This document shows, piece by piece, positions 34,850-43,900 of a stretch of DNA of 64,000 nucleotides. The DNA comes from Salinimicrobium sp050750585. Its GTDB lineage: Bacteria; Bacteroidota; Bacteroidia; Flavobacteriales; Flavobacteriaceae. Position 1 is the first letter of the stretch, and the number at the start of each line of letters is the position of its first letter. The stretch is from positions 124,001-188,000 of the forward strand of contig NZ_JBOJLM010000008.1 in NCBI RefSeq assembly GCF_050750585.1. The letters run 5' to 3'. The notes beneath the pieces were generated by a model, which made no database searches, was not told where the DNA came from, and worked only from the letters and a program-made list of their open reading frames with translations. The position numbers were made by a program, and so were the translations under genes.

Positions 34850-36100
34850 ATGCCTGCCAAACAAGTTTTCCCGCTGTCCAAGCTTACCGAAGCTATTGAG
34901 AATGTGATAAACAGTCATTGCAGCAAGGTGGTATGGGTAAAAGCCGAAATTGTAAAACTGAATCATTACCCACACACCGGTCACTGCTACCCCGATCTCG
35001 TCGAGAAAAAGGACGGAAAGATCATCGCCGAACTCAGAGGTAATATCTGGAAATCTAACTTTGATCTTATCAATAACAAATTCAGAAATGTTTTAAATGA
35101 AGATCTTCGCGATGATATGACGGTTGTAGTGCAGGCAACGGTCACCTTCCATTCGGTTTACGGACTGGCGCTGAACATTCTCGACATAGACCCCGAATAC
35201 ACTTTGGGAGAACTGGCCAAACAACGTGCAGAGGCTATAAAAAAACTCATTGCCGAAGACATTTTTGACGCCAATAAACAACAGCTGCTCCCACAACTTC
35301 CCAAGACCATTGCAATAATTTCGGTGAATAGCAGTAAAGGCTATCAGGATTTTATCAATGTAATTGAGAACAACCCCTGGGGCTATCAATTTCAGTATAA
35401 ACTTTTTCCTGCCATTTTACAGGGAGAAAGGGCTGTGACCACCATTAGTGCGCAGTTGGAGAAAATAAAGCATCATAAAAAGGTGTTTGACGCCGTGGCT
35501 ATTATTCGGGGAGGCGGCGGCGAAATAGGTCTTAGCTGTTACGATAATTACCACCTGGCAAAGAAAATTGCCCAGTTCCCGATCCCAGTATTAACCGGCA
35601 TTGGACATTCCACCAACGAGACCGTTAGTGAACTTGTGAGCTACAGGAGCTTTATTACGCCCACAAAAATAGCTGAATTCCTTCTTCAGGAGTTCCATAA
35701 TTTCTCCCAGCCCCTCAGGGAAAATATTCAGAAAATAACCGCCGGTGCAAACCTGCTTTTTGAGAGGCAGGAAACCCAGCTCTCGCGGGTATCCAGCTCC
35801 TTCGGTTTCTTAGCTAACAGGATAGTAGACCGGGAGAAAAACAGGCTCGCCTCCTTCAGGCAGACGATTACTTCAGAAAGTAAAGCGGTCATAAAATATG
35901 AAGCTGCCAATTTAAAGAATATCGCTACTTCAATAGAACTGCTGTCTCCAAAGAACATCATGAAAAGAGGTTTCAGCATAACCCGGAAAAACGGAAAGAT
36001 CGTTACCAACTCGGCTACTTTAGCACCGGGAGATCTTGTAGAAACCGAATTCTTTGAAGGAAAAGCTTCCGCAGAAATAAAAAATACCGAAAGTAAATAA
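34850..36100 (+). CDS. xseA: Exodeoxyribonuclease VII large subunit
   Basis: This 416-residue subunit degrades single-stranded DNA together with XseB. It has an N-terminal OB-fold (about 1-100, with VVWVKAEIVKLN), a catalytic domain with the hallmark RGGGGEIGLSCYDNY near residue 220, IGHSTNETVSE near residue 253, and a coiled-coil tail. The stop overlaps the xseB start (TAATG at 36098-36102), coupling the two subunits. A palindrome copy lies 57 bp upstream of its ATG. Confidence 0.95.
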   Translation: MPAKQVFPLSKLTEAIENVINSHCSKVVWVKAEIVKLNHYPHTGHCYPDLVEKKDGKIIAELRGNIWKSNFDLINNKFRNVLNEDLRDDMTVVVQATVTFHSVYGLALNILDIDPEYTLGELAKQRAEAIKKLIAEDIFDANKQQLLPQLPKTIAIISVNSSKGYQDFINVIENNPWGYQFQYKLFPAILQGERAVTTISAQLEKIKHHKKVFDAVAIIRGGGGEIGLSCYDNYHLAKKIAQFPIPVLTGIGHSTNETVSELVSYRSFITPTKIAEFLLQEFHNFSQPLRENIQKITAGANLLFERQETQLSRVSSSFGFLANRIVDREKNRLASFRQTITSESKAVIKYEAANLKNIATSIELLSPKNIMKRGFSITRKNGKIVTNSATLAPGDLVETEFFEGKASAEIKNTESK

Positions 36101-36300
36101 TGGGAACAAAGATCACATACACCGAAGCTTTTACCGAATTACAGGAGATTGTAGGGGAAATGGAAAATGCCGAAATTGGCATTGATGAACTGGACGCAAA
36201 AGTAAAGCGTGCTTCTGCACTTCTTAAAATTTGCAGGGAAAAACTCTATAAAACCGAACAAAATGTGCTCGAAACACTCAAAGCCATAGACCCGCAATAA
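36100..36300 (+). CDS. xseB: Exodeoxyribonuclease VII small subunit
   Basis: This 66-residue helical protein is of the XseB family (YTEAFTELQEIVGEMENAEIGIDELDAKVKRA), two helices that wrap around the XseA tail. Its start shares one base with the xseA stop. Confidence 0.95.
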   Translation: MGTKITYTEAFTELQEIVGEMENAEIGIDELDAKVKRASALLKICREKLYKTEQNVLETLKAIDPQ

Positions 36301-36383
36301 ACTGATAAGTATTGCTACGCTGCATTTTTAAATTTTTATTTGTAATTTGCCACTTGCTTTAGAAATTATAAAAAAATATACGT

Positions 36384-37574
36384 ATTAAAGTAAATTCTCA
36401 TCTCGATTTATCTGGTGATATAGCCGCCATAAATCAAATTTCGGTAGTTCCGCAATTACTGGAAGTTGTTTGTCGTACCACTAAAATGGGTTTTGCTGCT
36501 ATTGCCAGGGTTACAGATGACCGCTGGGTGACCTGTGCCACACATGATCTTATCTCTTTTGGGCTCAAACCCGGAGATGAGCTGGACGTTGAAACTACTT
36601 TATGCCATGAGGTGCATCAAAACCGAAAGGCTGTGGTTATAGACAATGTGGCAAATGATACAAGCTACTGCAACCATCACACTCCAAAAATTTATGGTTT
36701 GCAGAGTTATATATCGGTGCCGTTGTACAGGAAGAATGGTGAATTTTTTGGCACGCTTTGCGCTATTGATCCAAATCCGCAGGAGATCAATACCCCCGAA
36801 ATCACTACGATGTTTCAGCTTTATGCCGAGCTTATTTCCTTTCACCTTGATGCTGTAGAAAAAATTAAGCTTAGTGAAGACAATCTAAAGGAAGAGAAGG
36901 AAATTGCTCAACTTAGAGATCAATTCATTGCCATTCTTGGGCATGATCTTAAGAACCCCATTGCTACCATGCGCATGAGTGCCGACATTCTCCTCAAGAT
37001 GTCAAAAGAGGAGTTCACCCTTCGCAATGCTGCCCTTATTAAGTCTACTTCTTACAGAATGCAGGCGCTTATTGAAAATATTCTCGATTTTGCCAGGGGG
37101 CAAATGGGAGAAGGTATTATTCTCGACAAAGAAAAGCATAACAACAGCCTGGAAGAATTGCTGAAGCAGGTTATAAAGGAGATGAAAGTATTAGCTCCCA
37201 ACAGGGAGATCATCTTTAACTGTGAACTTGATCATGAGGTGAACTGTGACAAGAACCGCATTGGGCAACTACTTTCCAACCTGCTAGGAAATGCGCATGA
37301 ACATGGTAATGCTGAAGCTCTGATTAAGGTAGAAGCCAGTACAAATGACCAACACTTCAAATTAAAAGTAACAAACTCGGGAGAAAAGATTTCTGACGAG
37401 GCCCTGACACATCTTTTTCAGCCTTTCTACCGTGAAGGAGAAGATCCCAACAAAAAAGGGTTAGGACTGGGGCTTTTTATAGCTTCAGAAATTGCAAAAG
37501 CGCACCATGGAGAATTAACAGTATCTTCAAACGAACAGGAAACTGTTTTTGTTTTAGAGATTCCGCTCGAGTAG
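36384..37574 (+). CDS. GAF-domain sensor histidine kinase; start codon unclear
   Basis: This kinase of about 396 residues has an N-terminal GAF domain (about 10-165), a HisKA H-box ILGHDLKNPIATM, an N-box NLLGNAHEHGNA and a G-box GLGLGLFIAS. It is a cytosolic sensor of unknown signal. The first ATG is at 36486, but the 34 codons before it (36384-36485, ...DIAAINQISVVPQLLEVVC...) match the start of related GAF kinases. No ATG, GTG or TTG lies between the upstream stop (36369) and 36486, so the gene may begin with ATT at 36384 or ATA at 36378, or be damaged. No response regulator gene adjoins it. Confidence 0.75.
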   Translation: MKVNSHLDLSGDIAAINQISVVPQLLEVVCRTTKMGFAAIARVTDDRWVTCATHDLISFGLKPGDELDVETTLCHEVHQNRKAVVIDNVANDTSYCNHHTPKIYGLQSYISVPLYRKNGEFFGTLCAIDPNPQEINTPEITTMFQLYAELISFHLDAVEKIKLSEDNLKEEKEIAQLRDQFIAILGHDLKNPIATMRMSADILLKMSKEEFTLRNAALIKSTSYRMQALIENILDFARGQMGEGIILDKEKHNNSLEELLKQVIKEMKVLAPNREIIFNCELDHEVNCDKNRIGQLLSNLLGNAHEHGNAEALIKVEASTNDQHFKLKVTNSGEKISDEALTHLFQPFYREGEDPNKKGLGLGLFIASEIAKAHHGELTVSSNEQETVFVLEIPLE

Positions 37575-37595
37575 CTCCTGAAGAAAACAGAGGGT

Positions 37596-37612
37596 CAAAA
37601 ATGCCATTTTTA
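37596..37612. repeat. 17-bp palindrome copy (CAAAAATGCCATTTTTA)
   Basis: One mismatch at the last base. It lies 22 bp past the histidine kinase stop. Confidence 0.7.
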
Positions 37613-37802
37613 AGGCTGAATAATTTTGAACCGGCAGTTATTTCTCCTACAGGCTTCCACTGTCAATTAGTGTCCATTTCTCACTTCCCGGCTCGCAAGA
37701 TCATAAAAACCTATAAAGCTTCAACACGCTGTGTTAAGTCTTTATTAATCAGCTTGTAAGCAGGCGCAACTCTTTTTATCTTAGGTAGGTAAAAAAATTG
37801 CT

Positions 37803-38963
37803 ATGAGAAAAAATACAAAATCACAGGCTGTTGCAATCCCTCTTGCGGGGCAACAAAAAATTCTAATTACATTTTTCACCCTTCTACTGTTCAGTCTTAC
37901 AGCTTTGGCACAAAAATCTACTGTAAGAACCGATGCAGGTGATGTGAAGGTGCGCAAAATAGTTGAAAATCTTGATCATCCCTGGGGAATGGCATTTTTG
38001 CCAGATGGCAGGCTGCTGGTTACAGAAAGAGCGGGAACAGTCCGTATCCTGAAAGACAGCACACTTTCAGAGCCACTTTCGGGCACGCCTGAAGTTTTTG
38101 CGCAGGGACAGGGAGGCATGCTTGATGTAGCTTTACATCCAAATTTTAATGAAAATCAATACGTTTACCTCTCTTTTGCTGAACCCGGAAACAATGGCAC
38201 AGCTTCTACTGCACTTGGTAGAGGAAAACTTGAGGGAAATTCAATCAAAGATTTTGAAACCATTTTCCGCATGGAACCAAAAGTTGAAGGCCCTAATCAC
38301 TTTGGAGGCCGGATTCTTTTTACTGAAGGAAATGACATTTTTCTCACCCTTGCTGAAAGATTCAAGTTCGAGCCGGCTCAGGATCTTTCAAGTCACCTCG
38401 GAACCGTGGTAAGACTGGAAGATGATGGAACTGCTTCTGAAGAAAACCCAACTTTCAATGATGCCAACGCTCTTGCTGAAATATGGTCTTACGGACATAG
38501 AAATATTGAAAGTGCGGCCATTCATCCCCAAACCGGAGCCCTTTGGGTAGCCGAAATGGGACCCATGGGCGGTGATGAACTGCAGACAGCAGAGGCCGGC
38601 AATAATTACGGCTGGCCCGTAGTGAGCTGGGGAGATAACTACGACGGAACTGAAATTCCCAGACCTACTACCCGTCCCGAATTTGCAGATGCAGTAATTC
38701 ACTGGACACCCACTATTTCCCCTTCCGGAATGATCTTTTACGACGGAGATCTTTTTCCTGAATGGAAGAACAGCATGATGATTGGTGGGCTTACCTCTGC
38801 CGGAATTGTACGGGTAGACGTGAACGGTGATAACGCCGAAGAAGTAGAACGCATCCCACTTACCACAAGAGTGCGTGATGTAGAACAGGGTCGCGATGGC
38901 AGTATTTGGGTGCTTACAGATGAAGATAACGGTAAGATCCTGCAGCTTAAGCCTCTAAAATGA
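37803..38963 (+). CDS. PQQ-dependent sugar dehydrogenase (soluble GSDH-like)
   Basis: This 386-residue periplasmic protein has a signal region ending near LTALAQ (about residue 37). The six-bladed propeller shows the family's HPWGMAFLPDGRLLVTERAG, NHFGGRIL, SYGHRN and MGPMGGDELQ blocks; the histidines in the first two and last are the catalytic and PQQ/Ca2+ sites. It would oxidise an aldose outside the cytoplasm. Its last codons overlap xth (ATGA), an odd pairing of a periplasmic dehydrogenase with a DNA-repair nuclease. Confidence 0.85.
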   Translation: MRKNTKSQAVAIPLAGQQKILITFFTLLLFSLTALAQKSTVRTDAGDVKVRKIVENLDHPWGMAFLPDGRLLVTERAGTVRILKDSTLSEPLSGTPEVFAQGQGGMLDVALHPNFNENQYVYLSFAEPGNNGTASTALGRGKLEGNSIKDFETIFRMEPKVEGPNHFGGRILFTEGNDIFLTLAERFKFEPAQDLSSHLGTVVRLEDDGTASEENPTFNDANALAEIWSYGHRNIESAAIHPQTGALWVAEMGPMGGDELQTAEAGNNYGWPVVSWGDNYDGTEIPRPTTRPEFADAVIHWTPTISPSGMIFYDGDLFPEWKNSMMIGGLTSAGIVRVDVNGDNAEEVERIPLTTRVRDVEQGRDGSIWVLTDEDNGKILQLKPLK

Positions 38964-39736
38964 GGATTGCCACCTACAATGTAAATGGAATTAATGCCCG
39001 CCTCCCTGTTCTACTGAAATGGCTGAAGGAGACAAATCCAGATGTGGCCTGCCTTCAGGAATTAAAAGCCCCCGATGAGAAAATTCCGAAACAGGATATA
39101 GAGAAAGCGGGTTACACTGCAATATGGCACGGTCAAAAACGCTGGAATGGTGTAGCCATCCTCGCGAAAAACGGACTTGAAATCGAGGAAACCGGCCGAG
39201 GACTTTCCGGCGAACCCGAAGATGAACAAAGCAGGTATATCGAAGCCGTGGTGAATGAGATCACTATTGGCTGCCTCTACCTCCCAAATGGAAATCCGGC
39301 ACCGGGACCAAAGTTCGACTATAAAATGCGCTGGTTTCAACGCCTCTCAAAAAGAGCAAAAGAGCTACTGGATAGTGACGTTCCTGTAGTTCTCACCGGA
39401 GATTATAATGTAATACCTACCGAAAAAGATGTTTATAAACCTGAACGATGGATTGATGACGCCCTTTTTCGGCCCGAGGTACGGGAAGCTTTTCATGAGC
39501 TCGTGGTGCAGGGTTGGACAGATGCAATAAGGAAATTATATCCCGAAGAGACCATTTATACCTTCTACGACTACTTTAGAAATGCCTATCAAAGAAATGC
39601 AGGCCTTCGTATAGATCACTTTCTTCTGAATCCGCAACTTGAAAAGAAACTTAAAGACGCCGGAGTAGATAAGCACGTTCGGGGATGGGAAAAGTCCAGT
39701 GATCATGTTCCCGTTTGGATTGAACTGTCAGAATGA
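38960..39736 (+). CDS. xth: Exodeoxyribonuclease III (AP endonuclease)
   Basis: This 258-residue endonuclease/exonuclease/phosphatase-fold enzyme cuts DNA at abasic sites. Signature residues are the Mg-binding glutamate in CLQELKAP near residue 34, GDYNVIPTE near residue 147, and the C-terminal SSDHVPVWIE with the catalytic Asp-His. The start overlaps the sugar dehydrogenase stop by four bases. A hairpin with the recurring palindrome separates it from metF. Confidence 0.93.
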   Translation: MRIATYNVNGINARLPVLLKWLKETNPDVACLQELKAPDEKIPKQDIEKAGYTAIWHGQKRWNGVAILAKNGLEIEETGRGLSGEPEDEQSRYIEAVVNEITIGCLYLPNGNPAPGPKFDYKMRWFQRLSKRAKELLDSDVPVVLTGDYNVIPTEKDVYKPERWIDDALFRPEVREAFHELVVQGWTDAIRKLYPEETIYTFYDYFRNAYQRNAGLRIDHFLLNPQLEKKLKDAGVDKHVRGWEKSSDHVPVWIELSE

Positions 39737-39822
39737 TTTTTTTTAGTTGCTCCTTGCTTCATTTCCCCGGAGAACTACAACCTACAAATAATTGCAAAGG
39801 GGAAAATGTCCAGGTCTAAAGA

Positions 39823-39888
39823 GATTTCTCCTTCGTCGGAATGACATATAAAATTGTCATTCAGAAGCTTTTGCGGAGCGAAGAATCT
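39823..39888. repeat. Probable interspersed inverted element
   Basis: AGATTTCTCCTTCGTCGGAATGACA is mirrored, with gaps, by the TGTCATTC...GGAGCGAAGAATCT segment around a short centre. I recall similar dispersed sequences in many Bacteroidota genomes. Only one copy occurs here. It lies in the 250-bp gap between xth and metF. Confidence 0.5.
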
Positions 39889-39938
39889 GGCAGTTCTAAA
39901 GTATTTACAACAGAGATACACTCTAATTTCATAAACAA

Positions 39939-39968
39939 GAGGATCCAAAAATGGCATTTTGGAGCCTC
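39939..39968. terminator. Palindrome copy forming a likely bidirectional terminator
   Basis: GAGGATCCAAAA pairs with TTTTGGAGCCTC (one mismatch) around ATGGCA, a shortened copy of the 17-bp motif. It lies between the convergent xth and metF genes. Confidence 0.6.
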
Positions 39969-39988
39969 TCTCTACATCTCATCTCTTT

Positions 39989-40945
39989 CTAGAAAACCTG
40001 CGAAGCAATTGCTTTGATATTTGAACTCTTGCCCATAGAGTAATAATGCAACACGGGAATACCTGCAGCAACCAATTCCTTGCTTTGGGCTATGCACCAC
40101 TCAACCCCAACCTGATGGACTTCTTCATTGTTCTTACATTTCTCTACCTCCCTTGTCAGGTCGTTGGGCATATCTACATGAAACCGGTGCGGTATCAAAG
40201 TGAGCTGCTTTTTGGTGGCGATAGGCTTAAGCCCCGGTATTATTGGCACTGTGATCCCACTTTCCCTGCAATTTTTCTCAAATTCGAAGAACTTTTGATT
40301 GTCGAAAAACATCTGAGTCACTACATACTCGGCGCCGGCTTCGATTTTAGTCTTTAACCGCTGAATATCTTTTTCGAGACTTGGAGCTTCCATGTGCTTT
40401 TCAGGATATCCTGCGACGCCGGCACAGAAGTCGGTATGATGGCCATTTTCCAAAGCTTCATCGAGGAACTGGCCGCGATTCATAGCCGAAATTTGCTCTA
40501 CCAGCTCATTGGCATAGTTGTGGCCCTGAGGATCGGGTGTAAAATAGATCTCACTTTTTACCGCATCCCCTCTAAGTGCCATTACGTTCTTGATTCCGAG
40601 AAAATCGAGGTCAATCAGGAAGTTTTCGGTGTCTTCTTTCGAAAACCCCCCGCATAAAATATGGGGCACGGCATCTACTTTGTACTTACTCTGTATGGCC
40701 GCACAAATACCGACTGTACCTGGCCTTTTTCGCACCACTCTTTTTTCCAGCAGCCCCTTTGCCCGCTCGATATACACATATTCTTCGCGGTGGTAAGTCA
40801 CATCAATAAAGGGTGGCTTAAACTCCATTAACGGATCTATACCATCAAAAATTGACTGAATATTTTGCCCTTTTAGAGGGGGCAGGATCTCGAAGGAAAA
40901 AAGTGTCTTATCTTTGGAAGCACTTAAGTGTTCTGTAATTTTCAT
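39989..40945 (-). CDS. metF: 5,10-Methylenetetrahydrofolate reductase
   Basis: This 318-residue FAD enzyme makes 5-methyl-tetrahydrofolate, the methyl donor for MetH. N-terminal FSFEILPPLKG, FIDVTYHREEY near residue 47, NVMALRGD near residue 115 and the FDN motif in TQMFFDNQKFF near residue 217 place it in the family. It is the last gene of the metH(N)-metH(C)-metF operon, 38 bp after metH(C), and so is under the same SAM-I riboswitch. Confidence 0.95.
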   Translation of the reverse strand: MKITEHLSASKDKTLFSFEILPPLKGQNIQSIFDGIDPLMEFKPPFIDVTYHREEYVYIERAKGLLEKRVVRKRPGTVGICAAIQSKYKVDAVPHILCGGFSKEDTENFLIDLDFLGIKNVMALRGDAVKSEIYFTPDPQGHNYANELVEQISAMNRGQFLDEALENGHHTDFCAGVAGYPEKHMEAPSLEKDIQRLKTKIEAGAEYVVTQMFFDNQKFFEFEKNCRESGITVPIIPGLKPIATKKQLTLIPHRFHVDMPNDLTREVEKCKNNEEVHQVGVEWCIAQSKELVAAGIPVLHYYSMGKSSNIKAIASQVF

Positions 40946-40983
40946 TTCTTGTAATTCTTTAATTTCAGGAGATTTGGATTCAT

Positions 40984-43900
40984 TTATTCATCGGCAATAG
41001 CAGGACGCAGCCATTTTTGAGCTTCTTCAAAGGTTATGTTTTTCCTTTCAGCAAAATCGGCTACCTGGTCATTGGTGATCTTTCCAACACCGAAGTAGCG
41101 GGCCTCTGGATGCGCGAAATAATATCCACTCACACTGGCAGCGGGCCACATGGCAAGGCTTTCTGTGAGCTTCACCCCTATTTTCTCTTCTACTTTTAAA
41201 AGTTCCCAAATGGTGGTCTTTTCAAGATGATCTGGGCAGGCAGGATATCCCGGTGCCGGACGGATTCCTTTATAGCTCTCTTTGATCAATTCCTCATTAC
41301 TCAGGTTCTCGTTGGGGGCATAAGCCCAGTCTTCAGTACGTATTTGCTTGTGCAGATATTCCGCAAATGCTTCTGCAAGACGGTCAGAAAGGGCTTTAAT
41401 CATGATGGAATTGTACTGGTCATGCTCTTCTTCGAATTTCTTTGCCAGCTCATCGGTTCCGAAGCCGGTAGTAACACAGAAGCAGCCAATGTAATCCTGA
41501 ATCCCCGATTCTTTAGGTGCAACAAAATCGGCCAGAGCAAAATTAGGTTTCCCTTCATATTTACTCAACTGCTGCCGAAGGGTCCTAAAAATGACATTTT
41601 TGGCACCCGCTTCTTCAACCTTAACTTCAATATCATCATCATTTATGGTGTTTGCAGGGAAAAGTCCGTAGACCGCTTTGGCCTTCAGCAATTTATCATC
41701 CAGGATCTTATTCAGCAGTTCTTTGGCGTCTTTAAAGAGGGATGTAGCCTGCTCGCCCACCACCTCATCTGTAAGAATAGCGGGATATTTCCCATGCAAT
41801 TCCCAGCTTCTAAAGAATGGCGTCCAGTCAATGAATGGGATCAGCTTTTTTAGCTCCAGATCTTCGATTACCTGCACCCCCGGCTTATTGGGTTTTATGA
41901 TTTCGCTATTATCCCAGTCGATTTTATACTTATTCTGTCTTGCTTTAGAAATACTTAAATATTCCTTGACCTTACTTCTCTTTTTAAAGTTCTTCCTGAA
42001 GGTGTCGTACTCCGTTTTAAGATCGGACATATACTTTTTCCTGGTCTCTATTTTCAATAGATCACCAACTACAGTCACTGCTCTAGACGCGTCGTTGACA
42101 TGAACAACCGCCTGGCTGTACTGCGTGTCAATTTTGACCGCAGTGTGAGCTTTGGAAGTTGTGGCACCACCAATCAACAGCGGAACAGTAAATCCCTGTC
42201 GCTCCATTTCCTGAGCGAGGAAGGCCATTTCATCAAGAGATGGGGTGATGAGTCCGCTAAGGCCAATGGCATCCACATTTTCGGCTTTGGCGGTTTCAAT
42301 GATCTTTTCGGGTGGAACCATCACTCCAAGGTCGATGATCTCATAATTATTACAGGCCAACACCACGCTCACGATATTCTTCCCAATATCGTGCACGTCA
42401 CCTTTAACCGTGGCGAGAAGGATTTTGCCAGCGCCTCCGTGCCCCCCTGCCCCCTGAGGGGGAGTGGAGGCGCCCCTTTCGGGAGTGCTTTCCAATTCTT
42501 TCAGAATTGTTTGGAGAACTAGCTCCAGGTTCTCTTTTACCTCTTCATTCCTGAATCTAATTACCCGGAAACCCTGCTTATTTAGCCATTTAGTACGTTC
42601 TTCATCACTCTTTTTGTTTTCGGGTCTTTGGTGAATGAGTCCGTCTAGTTCAATAATCAACCTATACCTAAGACACAGAAAATCTGCAATGTAAGGCCCG
42701 ATGATGTGCTGCCTTCTGAATTTATACCCCTCCAGCTTCTTATCTCTTAAAGCCTCCCAAAGAATCTGTTCTGCAGCAGTCGCTTTTTCATACCGCATTT
42801 CCCTCGCAAACTTTTTCATGGCAGAATACATCTGTGGATCTGCCGTTCTCCAGTACTCCTCTCCTTTGAGCACTTCTCCCCGGCCCTTTTCCCCCTCTGG
42901 GGGCAAGGAGGCAGCGGCTTTTTTCTCCTCCTCAATATATGGCAGCAAATGAGCCACAGCTTTTTTCATTACCCTGGCCGACTTTACTACCTGGGGCAGA
43001 AACATTTTTCCGCTTCCGAAGAGATCACCCACCACATTCATTCCGGTCATTAGCGGACCTTCTATGACATCTAAAGTACGGGAAGAATTGGCTCTTGCCG
43101 CCTCTACATCTTCTACAATATACTCGTCCATACCTTTTACAAGGGCATGTGTAATGCGTTCCTGCAGCGGCTTTTCTCTCCAGGAAAGATCTGTTTTGCT
43201 TTCTTTTGCTGTACCCACAACAGTCTCGGCGAAGCTTAACAGGCGTTCTGTGGCATCATCCCTGCGATCGAGGATCACATCTTCAACATGCTCCAACAGG
43301 TCTTTAGGAATGTTGTCATACACCTCCAGCAGCGCCGGATTCACAATTCCCATGTTCATCCCGGCTTGAATGGCATAATAGAGGAATACGGAATGCATGG
43401 CCTCGCGCACCGGATCATTCCCACGGAAAGAGAAGGAAACGTTGCTCACTCCGCCACTTAGGCTTACGTAAGGGAGGTTTTCCTTTACCCAGCGCGTAGC
43501 TTCTATATAATCTATCGCATTGCGGCGATGCTCTTCCATACCCGTACCCACAGGAAAAACATTGAGATCGAGGATAATATCTTCGGGTGGAAAACTGGCT
43601 TTTTGAGTCAGCAGGTCGTAGGAACGCTTTGCGATTTCAATCCGTCGTTCATAATTGTCGGCCTGTCCTGTTTCATCAAAGGCCATCACCACTACAGCCG
43701 CTCCATAGCGCCTGATCTTCTTTGCATGGTCAAGGAATTCTTCCTCCCCCTCTTTTAAACTTATGGAATTCACCACACATTTTCCCTGTACCACCTGAAG
43801 CCCTGCTTCTATGATCTCCCATTTGGAACTATCGATCATTATTGGAATACGGGCAATATCGGGTTCGGCGACAATGAGATTCAGGAATTTAACCATGGCC

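Noticed and set aside
2352..41602. The palindromes as a CRISPR array
   Set aside because: Copies are kilobases apart and in both intergenic and coding DNA, without regular spacers.
42427..42918. The metH insert as an intein
   Set aside because: No Cys or Ser/Thr at the left junction and no His-Asn at the right, and the fold is DUF559 rather than Hint or LAGLIDADG.
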